Shown here: positions 16,821 through 26,141 of the stretch, piece by piece
Position numbering within the stretch: the stretch's first letter is position 1
Layout of the letters: each line of letters opens with the position of its first letter
DNA from: Halomonas denitrificans
GTDB taxonomy: Bacteria > Pseudomonadota > Gammaproteobacteria > Pseudomonadales > Halomonadaceae
DNA length: 64,000 bases
Direction: 5' to 3'
Assembly (NCBI RefSeq): GCF_003056305.1
Contig: NZ_PYVX01000003.1
Span: forward strand, 124,001-188,000
Translations under genes and position numbers: made by a program
Notes under the pieces: generated by a model
What the model saw: only the letters and a program-made list of their open reading frames with translations
What the model was told of the DNA's origin: nothing
Databases searched by the model: none

Positions 16821-17450
16821 TCAGCCCGACGCGGCGGCGTCGCGCTCCCGGGCCGCGGCCCGCGCCAGCGCCGGCCGCGCCGTGACGCGCTCGCGATAGG
16901 CCGAAAGCGCCGGCGGCAGGCGCATCTTGAACTGCACGGCCCAAGTCAGGGTGTGGGCCAGCAGCAGGTCCGCCAGGGTGAAGTGATCCCCCACCAGCCA
17001 GCCCTCGCCGTCGAAACGCCGCCCCAGGGCCGCCAGGGCCCGCTGGAACTCCCAGGCGGCGGTCGGCAGCACCGCCGGGACCCGCTGCTCGCCCGGCAGC
17101 GCGAACTTGTGCTTGGCCTGGGTCCAGAGCGGCTGCTCCAGCTCGCCGATGATGAAGAAGAGCCACTGGTCGACCCGGGCCCGCCCCTCGACGTCCGCCG
17201 GCAGCAGGTCGCCCGACTCTCCGTAGCGCTCCGCCAGGTAGCGACAGATCGCCGCCGACTCGAAGAGCGTCAGCTCGCCATCCTCCAGCACCGGCACCTT
17301 GCCGTCGGGATGGCGGGCCAGGAAGGCCTCCGACTGGCCCTCGCCGCGGCCCAGGTCGACGTGGCGATAGGCGTACTCGAGGCCCAGCTCTTCCAGGGCC
17401 CAGGCGACCCGCAGCGAGCGGGACTTGGGGAAACCGTAGAGGGTGATCAT
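16821..17450 (-). CDS. Glutathione S-transferase family protein
   Basis: This 209-residue protein has the two GST domains. The N-terminal thioredoxin-like domain begins ITLYGFPKSRSLRV, with KVPVLEDG and ESAAICRYLAERY forming the glutathione site. A helical C-terminal domain carries the DHFTLADLLL N-capping motif. The ATG at 17450 is the family start, although the frame is open upstream. Substrate is unknown. It ends four bases from the convergent hemolysin III gene stop. Confidence 0.9.
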   Translation of the reverse strand: MITLYGFPKSRSLRVAWALEELGLEYAYRHVDLGRGEGQSEAFLARHPDGKVPVLEDGELTLFESAAICRYLAERYGESGDLLPADVEGRARVDQWLFFIIGELEQPLWTQAKHKFALPGEQRVPAVLPTAAWEFQRALAALGRRFDGEGWLVGDHFTLADLLLAHTLTWAVQFKMRLPPALSAYRERVTARPALARAAARERDAAASG

Positions 17451-17680
17451 CGGGCAGCTCCTTGCGATGTCTCGGTCCCCCCACGCTAGCGCAACCCCGG
17501 GGATGTGGCGAGCAGGGGCCGTCCGGCGGAGTGCGTCAACGCTGCAGGCTCCCGATGCACGCCGCCGATGCACGTCGCCGATAGCCGCGCTCAATCTCCC
17601 TCATCGAAACCAATAACTACCCTAATGTTTAGCTGGCTATTAATATGCTCGCCATACATCAACACGACGAGGCACTTGCC

Positions 17681-17962
17681 ATGAAGACCACCCTGATCAC
17701 CGCCACCCTGATGCTTGCCGCCCTGCCGCTGGCCGCCCAGGCCGACCCCGCCACCGACAAGGCCCTGCAGCTGAACCAGGAGCCGATCTCGAGCGTCGAG
17801 CGCTCCGCCTCCGCGGACGCGCCGGTCGACCTCGAGCGCCTCGACGGCGGCAGCGACGCCATGGCCCAGGCCCGCCTGCGGCTGCGCTCCCAGCAGGCCG
17901 CCATGACCGACTTCGCCGACAGCGGCGACGCCTACCGCCTGGCCCGCGAGGCCACCAGCTGA
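17681..17962 (+). CDS. Small secreted protein of unknown function
   Basis: This 93-residue protein begins with a clear signal peptide: MKTTLITATLMLAALPLAAQA with likely cleavage after AQA. The mature part is about 72 residues, polar and without Cys, rich in Ala, Asp, Arg and Ser. GAGG lies 8 bases before the ATG at 17681. An excellent terminator follows, which supports it as a real, separately transcribed gene. It should be periplasmic. No family is recognised. Confidence 0.7.
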   Translation: MKTTLITATLMLAALPLAAQADPATDKALQLNQEPISSVERSASADAPVDLERLDGGSDAMAQARLRLRSQQAAMTDFADSGDAYRLAREATS

Positions 17963-17993
17963 GGCACTGGCCGGCACGCCCCGCCCGGCACGC

Positions 17994-18022
17994 AAAAAGC
18001 CCCCGATCTCGGGGGCTTTTTC
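17994..18022. terminator. Bidirectional intrinsic terminator
   Basis: AAAAAGCCCCCGA and TCGGGGGCTTTTT form a near-perfect stem with A and T tracts on both sides. It serves the small secreted protein on the plus strand and the djlA-like gene on the minus strand. Confidence 0.93.
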
Positions 18023-18076
18023 GTGGGCGGCGCCGGGATCAACCGGCCCGCGATGGGCGGTCGCCGCGGCGTAGGA

Positions 18077-18838
18077 TCAGGCCGCCGCGCGCGCCTTGCG
18101 GATGCGCTCGTAGGCGCTGCCGATCTCGCTGGTGCGCTCCTTGGCCATCTCGCGCATGCTCTCGGGCAGCCCCTTGGCCGCCAGCTTGTCGGGGTGGTTC
18201 TCGCTCATCAGCCGGCGGTAGGCCTTCTTGACCTCGGCATCGCTGGCCTCGGCCTCGACCCCCAGCACCCGATAGGCGTCCTCCAGCGAGGGGCCCTGGT
18301 CGCGCGCCGCCTCGGGGCCGCCGCGCAGCATCGCCTCGATCTGGGCGATCTCGGCCTCGGAGCAGCCCAGCCCCCGGGCCACGCGCAGCAGCATCTCGTG
18401 CTCGGCGGGGTGCAGCTCGCCGTCGGCGGTGATCGCCGCGAGCTGCACCTGCAGGAACACCTGCAGCAGGGCGTGCTGGCGGCCGACCACCTGGCGCACC
18501 TTGGCGAGCTCCGCCTCCAGGTCGAAGTCGGGCGCCTTGCCGCGGGTGAAGGCGGCCCGCGCCTGGGCGCGCTGCGCCTCGTTGAGCCGCAGGCGATCCC
18601 ACAGCCGCCGGGAGGCCTCCAGCTCGTCCTCGGTGACGCGGCCGTCGGCCTTGCACATGCAGCCCATCACCGCGAAGGTCGAATCGAGGAACTGCGCCTG
18701 GGCGCCGGCCAGCCGGCCCAGCACGCTCTTGCGCAGCCGCCGCACCAGCCAGTAGCCGAGGCCGGCGCCGACCAGCAGCCCCAGGGGGCCGCCGATCCAG
18801 AAGCCCAGTAGCGCACCGAGCAGAGTCAGAAAGAGCAT
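18077..18838 (-). CDS. djlA: DjlA-like membrane-anchored DnaJ co-chaperone
   Basis: This 253-residue protein has the order of DjlA. A glycine-rich N-terminal membrane helix comes first (residues 3-32). A TerB-like helical domain with the CKADGRVTEDE segment (about 60-75) follows. A J domain begins near residue 185 with the catalytic HPDK in SENHPDKLA. It should anchor to the inner membrane and stimulate DnaK ATPase. The J domain at the C-terminus and the single N-terminal helix exclude DnaJ or CbpA. It is encoded next to dxs on the same strand with a 27-base gap. Confidence 0.9.
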   Translation of the reverse strand: MLFLTLLGALLGFWIGGPLGLLVGAGLGYWLVRRLRKSVLGRLAGAQAQFLDSTFAVMGCMCKADGRVTEDELEASRRLWDRLRLNEAQRAQARAAFTRGKAPDFDLEAELAKVRQVVGRQHALLQVFLQVQLAAITADGELHPAEHEMLLRVARGLGCSEAEIAQIEAMLRGGPEAARDQGPSLEDAYRVLGVEAEASDAEVKKAYRRLMSENHPDKLAAKGLPESMREMAKERTSEIGSAYERIRKARAAA

Positions 18839-18865
18839 CGTCGCCTCGCAGGTAAGGGGAAGGAA

Positions 18866-20803
18866 TCAGCCGCGCCGGGCGCGGATCGATGCCTCGATGC
18901 CATCGGCGTCGAGGCCGCACTCGGCGAGCAGTTCGGCGGGCTTGCCGTGCTCGACGAAGGCGTCGGGCAGGCCCAGGTTGAGCACCTCGACCCGGACGCC
19001 CTCGGCCATCAGCAGCTCGTTGACGGCGCTGCCGGCGCCCCCGGCGACCACGTTCTCCTCCAGGGTCACCAGCAGGTCGCAGCCGTCGGCGGCCGCCAGC
19101 ACGGCGTCGCGATCCAGCGGCTTGATCGAGCGCATGTTGAGGTGCGTGGCGTCGAGCCGCTCGGCGACCTCGGCCGCCGGGCCGTTGAGGCTGCCGAAGG
19201 CGAGCAGCGCCACCCGCGCCGCGCCGCGACGCCGCCACTCGGCCCGGCCGATCTTCAGGGGCTCGAGGTGGTCGGGGATCGCGACCCCCGGGCCGGTGCC
19301 GCGGGGATAGCGCACCGCCGCCGGGCCGGGATGCCGGTAGGCGGCGCTGAGCATGGCCCGGCACTCGGCCTCGTCGGCCGGCGCCAGCACCACGAGCCCG
19401 GGGATGCAGCGCAGGAAGGAGAGGTCCAGGCTGCCGTGGTGGGTGGGCCCATCCTCCCCCACCAGGCCGGCGCGGTCGATGGCGAAGGTGACGTCGAGCT
19501 CCTGCACCGCCACGTCGTGGATCAGCTGGTCGTAGCCGCGCTGCAGGAAGGTGGAGTAGATCGCCACCACCGGCTTCATCGCCTCGCAGGCCATGCCCGC
19601 GGCCAGCGTCACGGCGTGCTGCTCGGCGATCGCCACGTCGAAGTAGCGCTCGGGGTACTCCTTGGAGAAGCGCACCAGGTCGGAGCCCTCGCGCATCGCC
19701 GGGGTGATGCCGATCAGCCGCTCGTCCGCCGCCGCCATGTCGCAGAGCCAGTCGCCGAACACGCTGCAGTACTTGCGCGGCTTCGCGCGCCCGGGCGCGT
19801 CGCGTTTCTCCGGGCCGGGGGCCGGCTTGAGCGGTGGCGGGGTCGCGCCCTGGGTCTCCGGATCGCTCTTCTCCAGCTTGGTGATGGCGTGGTAGCCGAT
19901 GGGGTCGGCCTCGGCGGGCAGGAAGCCCTTGCCCTTGCGGGTCTTCACGTGGAGGAACTGCGGCCCCTCCAGGTCGCGCATGTTGCGCAGGGTCTCCACC
20001 AGCAGCGGCAGGTCGTGGCCGTCGATGGGCCCGATGTAGTTGAAGCCCAGCTCCTCGAAGAGCGTGGCGGGGCTGATCATGCCCTTCATGTGCTCTTCGG
20101 TGCGCCGCGCCAGCTCCAGGGCGCCGGGCAGGTGGGAGAGCACCCGCTTGCCGCCCTCGCGCATGCTGGTATAGGGCTTGCTGGTGAGGATCCGCGCCAG
20201 GTAGCTGGCCATGCCGCCGACGTTCTCGGAGATCGACATCTCGTTGTCGTTGAGTACCACCAGCAGGTTGGCGTCGACGTGGCCGGCGTGGGCCAGGGCC
20301 TCGAAGGCCATGCCGGCAGTCAGCGCACCGTCGCCGATCACCGCGCAGACCCGGCGCGACTCGCCGCGGGTGCGGGCGGCCAGCGCCATGCCGAGCGCCG
20401 CCGAGATCGAGGTGCTGGAGTGGCCGACGCCGAAGGTGTCGAACTCCGACTCGGCGCGCCGCGGGAAGGCGGCCAGGCCGCCGTACTGGCGAATGCCGGT
20501 CATCGCCTCGCGGCGGCCGGTGAGGATCTTGTGGGGATAGGCCTGGTGGCCCACGTCCCACACCAGGCGGTCGTGGGGCGTCTCCAGGGCCTGGTGCAGG
20601 GCCACGGTGAGCTCCACCACGCCGAGGCCCGCGCCGAAGTGGCCGCCGGAGACGCCCACGCTGTAGAGCAGGTAGGCGCGCAGCTCGTCGGCCACCTGGG
20701 CCAGCTGGCCGGCGTTCATGGCGCGCAGGGCGGCCGGCGCCTCCAGGGTGTCGAGCAGCGGCGTCGCCGGACGCTCGACGGGAATGTCATCGAACAGCTT
20801 CAT
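18866..20803 (-). CDS. dxs: 1-deoxy-D-xylulose-5-phosphate synthase
   Basis: This 645-residue thiamine-diphosphate enzyme joins pyruvate and glyceraldehyde 3-phosphate in the first step of the MEP isoprenoid pathway. The diphosphate and metal motif [14 protein letters not shown] lies at about 150. The transketolase-like middle has [12 protein letters not shown], and [15 protein letters not shown] is near residue 430. Full family length with no interruption. The order dxs, ispA, xseB, read from right to left, is the usual proteobacterial arrangement, in which the isoprenoid genes travel with exonuclease VII small subunit. The ATG at 20803 is the family start. Confidence 0.97.
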   Translation of the reverse strand: MKLFDDIPVERPATPLLDTLEAPAALRAMNAGQLAQVADELRAYLLYSVGVSGGHFGAGLGVVELTVALHQALETPHDRLVWDVGHQAYPHKILTGRREAMTGIRQYGGLAAFPRRAESEFDTFGVGHSSTSISAALGMALAARTRGESRRVCAVIGDGALTAGMAFEALAHAGHVDANLLVVLNDNEMSISENVGGMASYLARILTSKPYTSMREGGKRVLSHLPGALELARRTEEHMKGMISPATLFEELGFNYIGPIDGHDLPLLVETLRNMRDLEGPQFLHVKTRKGKGFLPAEADPIGYHAITKLEKSDPETQGATPPPLKPAPGPEKRDAPGRAKPRKYCSVFGDWLCDMAAADERLIGITPAMREGSDLVRFSKEYPERYFDVAIAEQHAVTLAAGMACEAMKPVVAIYSTFLQRGYDQLIHDVAVQELDVTFAIDRAGLVGEDGPTHHGSLDLSFLRCIPGLVVLAPADEAECRAMLSAAYRHPGPAAVRYPRGTGPGVAIPDHLEPLKIGRAEWRRRGAARVALLAFGSLNGPAAEVAERLDATHLNMRSIKPLDRDAVLAAADGCDLLVTLEENVVAGGAGSAVNELLMAEGVRVEVLNLGLPDAFVEHGKPAELLAECGLDADGIEASIRARRG

Positions 20804-20818
20804 GTGGGCCCTGTGGTG

Positions 20819-21706
20819 TCAGTGGTCACGCTCGATCATGTAGCGGGCCAGGTCGGCCAGGGGCGCGGCGCCCTCGCCCAGCGGCGCCAGGGCCGCCACG
20901 CCCGTCTCGACCAGGTCGAGGGCGCGGCGGCGGGCCCCCTCGAGCCCCAGCAGGCTCGGATAGGTCGGCTTGGCCCGGGCGGCATCGGCGCCGGAGGTCT
21001 TGCCGAGGGTGGCGGTGTCGCCGGTCACGTCCAGCACGTCATCATGGATCTGGAAGGCCAGGCCGATGGCGTCGGCGTAGGCATCCAGGGCGGCCAACCG
21101 CGCGTCGTGCTCGTCGACCGCGACCAGCCCGCCGAGGCGCACCGCCACGCGGATCAGCGCCCCGGTCTTGTGGCCGTGCATGGCCGCCAGCGCGGCCACT
21201 TCCGGATGCCCGCCCACGGCGGCCAGGTCCAGCGCCTGGCCGGCCACCATGCCGTCGCGCCCGGCGGCCCGGGCGAGGCCGGCGACCAGGGCGCCGACCC
21301 GCGGGTGCTCGCTTTCCGCCAGCACCTCGAAGGCCAGCGCCTGGAGGGCGTCGCCGGCCAGGATCGCCGTGGCCTCGTCATAGGCGCGATGCACCGTGGG
21401 CTGGCCGCGACGCAGGTCGTCGTCGTCCATCGCCGGCAGGTCATCGTGCACCAGCGAGTAGGCGTGGATCAGCTCCAGCGCCATGGCCGGGGCGTCCAGG
21501 TCACGCTCCGTGGCGCCCAGGGCGCGGCCGGCGGTGTAGACCAGCACCGGGCGAAGGCGCTTTCCGCCCACCAGCAGGGCGTGGCGCATCGCCGCCTCCA
21601 GGCGTGGCGAGGGGGCCGCCCGCTCGGTGAAGAGCGACTCGAGACGGGCATCGACCCGGGCACGGTCCGCGGCCAGTCGGGCCGCCAGTTGCTCAGTGCT
21701 CACCAT
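20819..21706 (-). CDS. ispA: Farnesyl diphosphate synthase (geranyltranstransferase)
   Basis: This 295-residue prenyltransferase has both aspartate-rich motifs: DDLPAMDDDD at about residue 90 and QIHDDVLDVTGD near 215. Two residues separate the Asp pairs of the first motif (DDxxxxD form), typical of bacterial FPP synthases. It condenses IPP with DMAPP and GPP to make farnesyl diphosphate for quinones and undecaprenyl phosphate. Its start overlaps the xseB stop by 14 bases and its stop lies 16 bases before dxs, indicating one operon. Confidence 0.96.
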   Translation of the reverse strand: MVSTEQLAARLAADRARVDARLESLFTERAAPSPRLEAAMRHALLVGGKRLRPVLVYTAGRALGATERDLDAPAMALELIHAYSLVHDDLPAMDDDDLRRGQPTVHRAYDEATAILAGDALQALAFEVLAESEHPRVGALVAGLARAAGRDGMVAGQALDLAAVGGHPEVAALAAMHGHKTGALIRVAVRLGGLVAVDEHDARLAALDAYADAIGLAFQIHDDVLDVTGDTATLGKTSGADAARAKPTYPSLLGLEGARRRALDLVETGVAALAPLGEGAAPLADLARYMIERDH

Positions 21707-21986
21707 CGTCCTCCGCGGGCGGGGCGGCGAAGGGCGCGAGGTCGACGCCGCCCGCCTCGCCCTCGGTGAGGGTGCGCACCCGCAGCTCGGCCTCGTCGAG
21801 CCGGCGCTGGGCGTCCCGGGTCAGGCGTACGCCCTGCTCGAAGGCGGCCAGCGACCCCTCCAGCGACAGCTCGCCGGACTCCAGCCGCTCGACGAGCTGC
21901 TCGAGCCGCTCGACGGTGGCAGCGAAGTCGGCCGGCGCCGTCTCGTCGCCGGCCCCGTCCCTGCCTTGACTATGGTGTTCCGCCAT
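21693..21986 (-). CDS. xseB: Exodeoxyribonuclease VII small subunit
   Basis: This 97-residue protein has the XseB helical-hairpin pattern FAATVERLEQLVERLESGEL followed by SLEGSLAAFEQGVRLTRDAQ. Low-complexity tails precede and follow it. It binds XseA to form exonuclease VII, which degrades single-stranded DNA. The ATG at 21986 was chosen because homology starts soon after; the frame is open 15 codons upstream. It is the first gene of the xseB-ispA-dxs operon. Confidence 0.93.
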   Translation of the reverse strand: MAEHHSQGRDGAGDETAPADFAATVERLEQLVERLESGELSLEGSLAAFEQGVRLTRDAQRRLDEAELRVRTLTEGEAGGVDLAPFAAPPAEDDGEH

Positions 21987-22258
21987 CGCCTCTACTCGCC
22001 GGTGGATGATAGGTGGGCCGACAGTATACACGCTCTCCCGGGGGGGTCGTCTGCCCCGGCTCGCGGGCGGTCAACATGCATGTGGCTCATCCTCGGCCCA
22101 CAGCATTTTCATCCCGACTCATGCCGGCTGTGGTAACATATCGGCCCTGTTTCGAGCCTGCCTTGCCCCGGGCGAAGCGCAACCGGCCGGCCCCAGGCTC
22201 ATCAGCATCTTCATGACACATGCATGCGGCGCGCGCCGACGAAGGGGTTGAATCGACC

Positions 22259-23509
22259 ATGGCCAAAACGTCCCTGGACAAGAGCAAGATCAAGATCCTG
22301 CTGCTCGAGGGCGTCCACCAGAGTGCGGTGGACAATCTTCTCAATGCCGGTTACACCAACATCGAACACCTGCCGACCTCGCTGGACGAAGCGACGCTGA
22401 TCGAGAAGATCCGCGACGTCCACTTCATCGGCATCCGTTCGCGGACCCAGCTCAACGAGCGCGTCTTCGACGCCGCCGAGAAGCTGGTGGCGGTGGGCTG
22501 CTTCTGCATCGGCACCAACCAGGTCGATCTCGACGCCGCCCTGGTGCGCGGCATCCCGGTCTTCAACGCCCCCTACTCCAACACCCGCTCGGTGGCCGAG
22601 CTGGTGCTGGCCGAGGCCATCATGCTGCTGCGCGGCATCCCCGAGAAGAGCCACCGCGCCCATCAGGGCGGCTGGCTGAAGTCGGCTAAGAACTCCCACG
22701 AGGCGCGCGGCAAGACCCTGGGCATCATCGGCTACGGCAGCATCGGCTCGCAGCTCTCGGTGCTCTCCGAGTCGCTGGGCTTCGACGTCATCTACTACGA
22801 CGTGGTGACCAAGCTGGCCATGGGCAACGCCCGCCAAGTGGGCAGCCTCGAGGAGCTGCTGGCCCGCGCCGACGTGGTCAGCCTGCACGTGCCGGACCTA
22901 CCCGCCACCCGCTGGATGATTGGCGAGGCCGAGATCGCGCTGATGAAGCCGGGCAGCATCCTGATCAACGCCTCCCGCGGCAGCGTGGTGGTGATCGAGG
23001 CGCTGGCCGCGGCCCTCGAGGCCGGTCGCCTCGCCGGCGCCGCCGTCGACGTCTTCCCGGTGGAGCCCAAGGGCAACGACGAGGAGTTCGTCAGCCCGCT
23101 GCGCGGCCTGGCCAACGTCATCCTCACCCCGCACATCGGCGGCTCCACTCTGGAGGCCCAGGAGAACATCGGCATCGAGGTCTCCGAAAAGCTGGTGACC
23201 TACTCCGACAACGGCACCACCGTGAGCTCGGTCAACTTCCCCGAGGTCGCCCTGCCGGCCCATCCGGGCAAGCACCGCCTGCTGCACATCCACGACAACG
23301 TGCCCGGCGTGCTCTCCGAGATCAACCGCGTGCTCTCCGAGAACGGCGTCAACATCCTCGGCCAGTACCTGCAGACCAACGAGCGCATCGGCTACGTGGT
23401 CATCGACGTCGACCAGGACTACGGCGACCAGGCCCTGGATGCCCTGAGCCAGGTGCGCCACACCAAGCGGGTGCGGGTGCTCTACTCCGAGTCCAGCTTC
23501 CAGGGCTGA
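22259..23509 (+). CDS. serA: D-3-phosphoglycerate dehydrogenase
   Basis: This 416-residue enzyme oxidises 3-phosphoglycerate in the first committed step of serine synthesis. It has the NAD-binding GYGSIGSQ motif at about residue 160, the catalytic His in LTPHIGGST near 290 and a C-terminal ACT domain (LLHIHDNVPGVLSEINRVLS). The ACT domain is the serine feedback site, as in the E. coli-type enzyme. The ATG at 22259 matches the family N-terminus. A terminator follows at 23539. Confidence 0.97.
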   Translation: MAKTSLDKSKIKILLLEGVHQSAVDNLLNAGYTNIEHLPTSLDEATLIEKIRDVHFIGIRSRTQLNERVFDAAEKLVAVGCFCIGTNQVDLDAALVRGIPVFNAPYSNTRSVAELVLAEAIMLLRGIPEKSHRAHQGGWLKSAKNSHEARGKTLGIIGYGSIGSQLSVLSESLGFDVIYYDVVTKLAMGNARQVGSLEELLARADVVSLHVPDLPATRWMIGEAEIALMKPGSILINASRGSVVVIEALAAALEAGRLAGAAVDVFPVEPKGNDEEFVSPLRGLANVILTPHIGGSTLEAQENIGIEVSEKLVTYSDNGTTVSSVNFPEVALPAHPGKHRLLHIHDNVPGVLSEINRVLSENGVNILGQYLQTNERIGYVVIDVDQDYGDQALDALSQVRHTKRVRVLYSESSFQG

Positions 23510-23538
23510 TCCCCGCCACGAGGCTTGGGCCACGCCAG

Positions 23539-23570
23539 CGCCGCCGCGTCATCGACGCGGCGGCGTTTTT
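23539..23570 (+). terminator. Intrinsic terminator after serA
   Basis: CGCCGCCGCGTC and GACGCGGCGGCG form a perfect 12-base stem with a 3-base loop, followed by five T residues. Confidence 0.93.
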
Positions 23571-23634
23571 GGTGATAATGATTAGCTGACGACATTTCTC
23601 CTGCCGTTCGCCCCCGACGCTCAAGGATGCTGCC

Positions 23635-24561
23635 ATGCCGACCGGACCGGCCTATCTGATCGTGGTGCTGGTGTGGGCCACCACGCCGCTGGCCATCAAG
23701 TGGAGCGCCGAGGCCGGCGCACCGATCGGCAGCGTGATGCTGCGCATGCTGATCGCGCTGATCGCCGGCGCGCTGATCCTGCTGGTGCGCCGCCACCGCC
23801 CGCGCCTGGATCGCCGGGCCTGGCTGAGCTACGCCGCGGCGGTGCCCGGCGTGTTCGGCGCCATGGCGCTGAGCTACCACGCCTCCCAGCACCTGCCCTC
23901 GGGCATGCTCTCGGTGATGTTCGGCATGGCCCCGCTGGTCTCGGGGCTGATCCTCCAGGCCCTGCCCGGGGCCACGCGGCTGCGCGGCTGGCACTGGTTC
24001 GGCTGTGGCCTCGGCCTGGCGGGGCTCGGCGTGGTGTTCGCCGACAGCCTGACCCTCGGCGGCGGCCAGCTGGGGGCACTGGCGATGATGCTGGCGGCGG
24101 TGACGCTGTTCAGCGGCAGCGGCATCGCCGTGCAGCGCGTGGCGGCCGGCCTCGGGCCCCTGGAGCAGACCGTCGGCGCCCTGGCCATGAGCCTGCCCTG
24201 CTTCCTGGCGCTGTGGCTGGCGAGCGGCGAGCCGCTGTCGATCCCGCTCAGCGAACGCGGTCGCGGGGCGGTGCTCTACCTGGCCGTGTTCGGCTCGCTG
24301 GTGGGCTTTCTCTGCTACTACCTGATCCTCTCGCGGCTGCACGCCGCCACCGTGGCCCTGGTCACCCTGATCACGCCGGTGCTGGCGCTGGGGCTCGGCA
24401 TGACCCTCAACCAGGAGCAGCCCTCGGCCTCGATGCTCGCCGGTGCGCTGCTGATTCTGGTGGCGCTGGGCGCCTACCTGTTCGGCGACCGCCTGACGCG
24501 CCGCAAGGCCGCGACGACGGCACGCGCCTCAAGCGCCGCAGGCGCCGGCGAAGAGCGTTGA
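23635..24561 (+). CDS. EamA/DMT-family transporter
   Basis: This 308-residue inner-membrane protein has about ten hydrophobic helices in two EamA repeats, starting with YLIVVLVWATTPLAIKWSAE. It resembles the RhaT/EamA drug and metabolite exporters. Substrate cannot be inferred. It stands alone between serA and the amidohydrolase, with 180 bases before the next gene. A basic, Ala-rich C-terminal tail follows the last helix. Confidence 0.85.
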   Translation: MPTGPAYLIVVLVWATTPLAIKWSAEAGAPIGSVMLRMLIALIAGALILLVRRHRPRLDRRAWLSYAAAVPGVFGAMALSYHASQHLPSGMLSVMFGMAPLVSGLILQALPGATRLRGWHWFGCGLGLAGLGVVFADSLTLGGGQLGALAMMLAAVTLFSGSGIAVQRVAAGLGPLEQTVGALAMSLPCFLALWLASGEPLSIPLSERGRGAVLYLAVFGSLVGFLCYYLILSRLHAATVALVTLITPVLALGLGMTLNQEQPSASMLAGALLILVALGAYLFGDRLTRRKAATTARASSAAGAGEER

Positions 24562-24743
24562 GCGCCCGCCTTGACACTCGCACGAGCCCTTCGCATCTTG
24601 TACACAGCAACTGAGCCGAATACGGCACGGCATCGTACACATTTTCGCAAAGGCACCTGAACCAAGGCTCCTGTTCACGGCGAGACTTGGGTAACCCTTT
24701 GTCCACACAGGGATCGCCACCGGCGGTTCCCCAGGAGGACAAC

Positions 24744-26099
24744 ATGGCCCCGAACTCACCGACCCTCTGGATCCGACACCCCCGCGCCTGCAGCGATCCC
24801 GCCGCCGCCGGCGGGGTGGTGATCCTCGACGACCGCATCGTCGAGGCGGTCCCGGCAGGTGGCACGCCCGAGACGCCGATCGATGCGACCTTCGACGCCT
24901 CGGATCACGTGCTGCTGCCGGGCCTGGTCAACACCCATCACCACTTCTACCAGACCCTGACCCGCGCCTACTCGCCGGCGTTGAACAAGGCACTCTTCCC
25001 CTGGCTGACCACCCTCTACGACGTCTGGGCGAACCTCACCGAGGAGCAGCTGGAAGTCGCCAGCGAGCTGGCCATGGTGGAGCTGCTGATGTCGGGCTGC
25101 ACCACGGTGGCCGACCATCACTACGTCTTCTCCGGGGCGCTGGAGCACGCCATCGACGTCCAGGTGGAGACCGCCCGGCGACTCGGCGTGCGCGCCGCCC
25201 TGACCCGCGGCTCGATGAGCGTGGGCCGCGACGACGGCGGCCTGCCGCCCCAGTCGGTGGTACAGGACGAGCGCACCATCCTCGAGGAGAGCGAGCGGCT
25301 GATCGACGCCTACCACCAGCGCGGCGACGGTGCCATGACCACCATCGCCCTGGCGCCCTGTTCGCCGTTTTCGGTGAGCCGCGAGCTGATGCAGGAGAGC
25401 GCCCGCCTGGCCAAGGAGAAGGACGTGCGCCTGCACACCCACCTGGCCGAGACCGCCGACGAGACCGCCTACTGCGAGCGGCTGTTCGGCATGCGCCCGC
25501 TGGACTACCTGGAGGCCACCGGCTGGCTCTCCGATCGGGCCTGGCTGGCCCACGGCATCCACTTCAACGATGACGAGGTGGCACGCCTCGGCGAGGCAGG
25601 CACCGGCATCGCCCACTGCCCGTCGTCGAATATGGTGCTGGGCTCGGGCCTGTGCCGCACCCTGGAGCTGGAGGCGGCCGGCTGTCCGGTGGGCCTCGCG
25701 GTGGACGGCTCCGCCTCCAACGACCACTCCAACCTCGCCGAGGAGATGCGCCAGGCGCTGCTGCTCGGTCGGCTGCGCTATGCCCCGAGCCGCGTGACCC
25801 ATGACGACGTGATCCGCTGGGCCACCCACGGCTCCGCGGGCTGCCTCGGTCGCCATGACATCGGCGGCCTCGCCCCCGGTCAGCAGGCCGACCTGGCGCT
25901 GTTTCGCCTCGACGAGCCGCGCTTCTCCGGCGCAGAGAACCCCGTCGCCGCCCTGCTGCTGTGCGGCGCCCACCGGGCCGACCGGGTCATGGTCGCCGGG
26001 CAGTGGCGGGTCACCGACGGCCGGCCGCTGGGCGTCGATCTCGACGCCCTGATGGGCCGCCACGACGCGGCCGCCCGCGCGCTACGCCGCACCGGCTAG
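24744..26099 (+). CDS. 8-oxoguanine deaminase-like amidohydrolase
   Basis: This 451-residue amidohydrolase has the metal-binding motifs of the deaminase group. NTHHHF gives the first HxH and HTHLAETADE the third His. HGIHF follows, and DGSASNDHSN carries the catalytic Asp. The closest match I recognise is the 8-oxoguanine deaminase described in Pseudomonas aeruginosa, which turns 8-oxoguanine into urate; related proteins act on triazines or guanine. AGGAGGAC precedes the ATG at 24744, whereas the frame is open earlier without a site. An NCS2-type purine permease gene follows 42 bases later, pointing to uptake and salvage of an oxidised or normal purine. Confidence 0.85.
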   Translation: MAPNSPTLWIRHPRACSDPAAAGGVVILDDRIVEAVPAGGTPETPIDATFDASDHVLLPGLVNTHHHFYQTLTRAYSPALNKALFPWLTTLYDVWANLTEEQLEVASELAMVELLMSGCTTVADHHYVFSGALEHAIDVQVETARRLGVRAALTRGSMSVGRDDGGLPPQSVVQDERTILEESERLIDAYHQRGDGAMTTIALAPCSPFSVSRELMQESARLAKEKDVRLHTHLAETADETAYCERLFGMRPLDYLEATGWLSDRAWLAHGIHFNDDEVARLGEAGTGIAHCPSSNMVLGSGLCRTLELEAAGCPVGLAVDGSASNDHSNLAEEMRQALLLGRLRYAPSRVTHDDVIRWATHGSAGCLGRHDIGGLAPGQQADLALFRLDEPRFSGAENPVAALLLCGAHRADRVMVAGQWRVTDGRPLGVDLDALMGRHDAAARALRRTG

Positions 26100-26141
26100 G
26101 CCATCCACCGGGTATCCAACAACGACAACAGGAGACGCCTC

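Noticed and set aside
18039-20561. 840-residue open frame on the minus strand
   Set aside because: It is the wrong frame of the djlA-dxs region. Codon use is Arg, Pro and Gly-rich, as in shadows of GC-rich genes, and it overlaps a complete dxs.
18947-21769. 940-residue open frame on the plus strand
   Set aside because: It is antisense to dxs, ispA and xseB and has a low-complexity composition with no domain.
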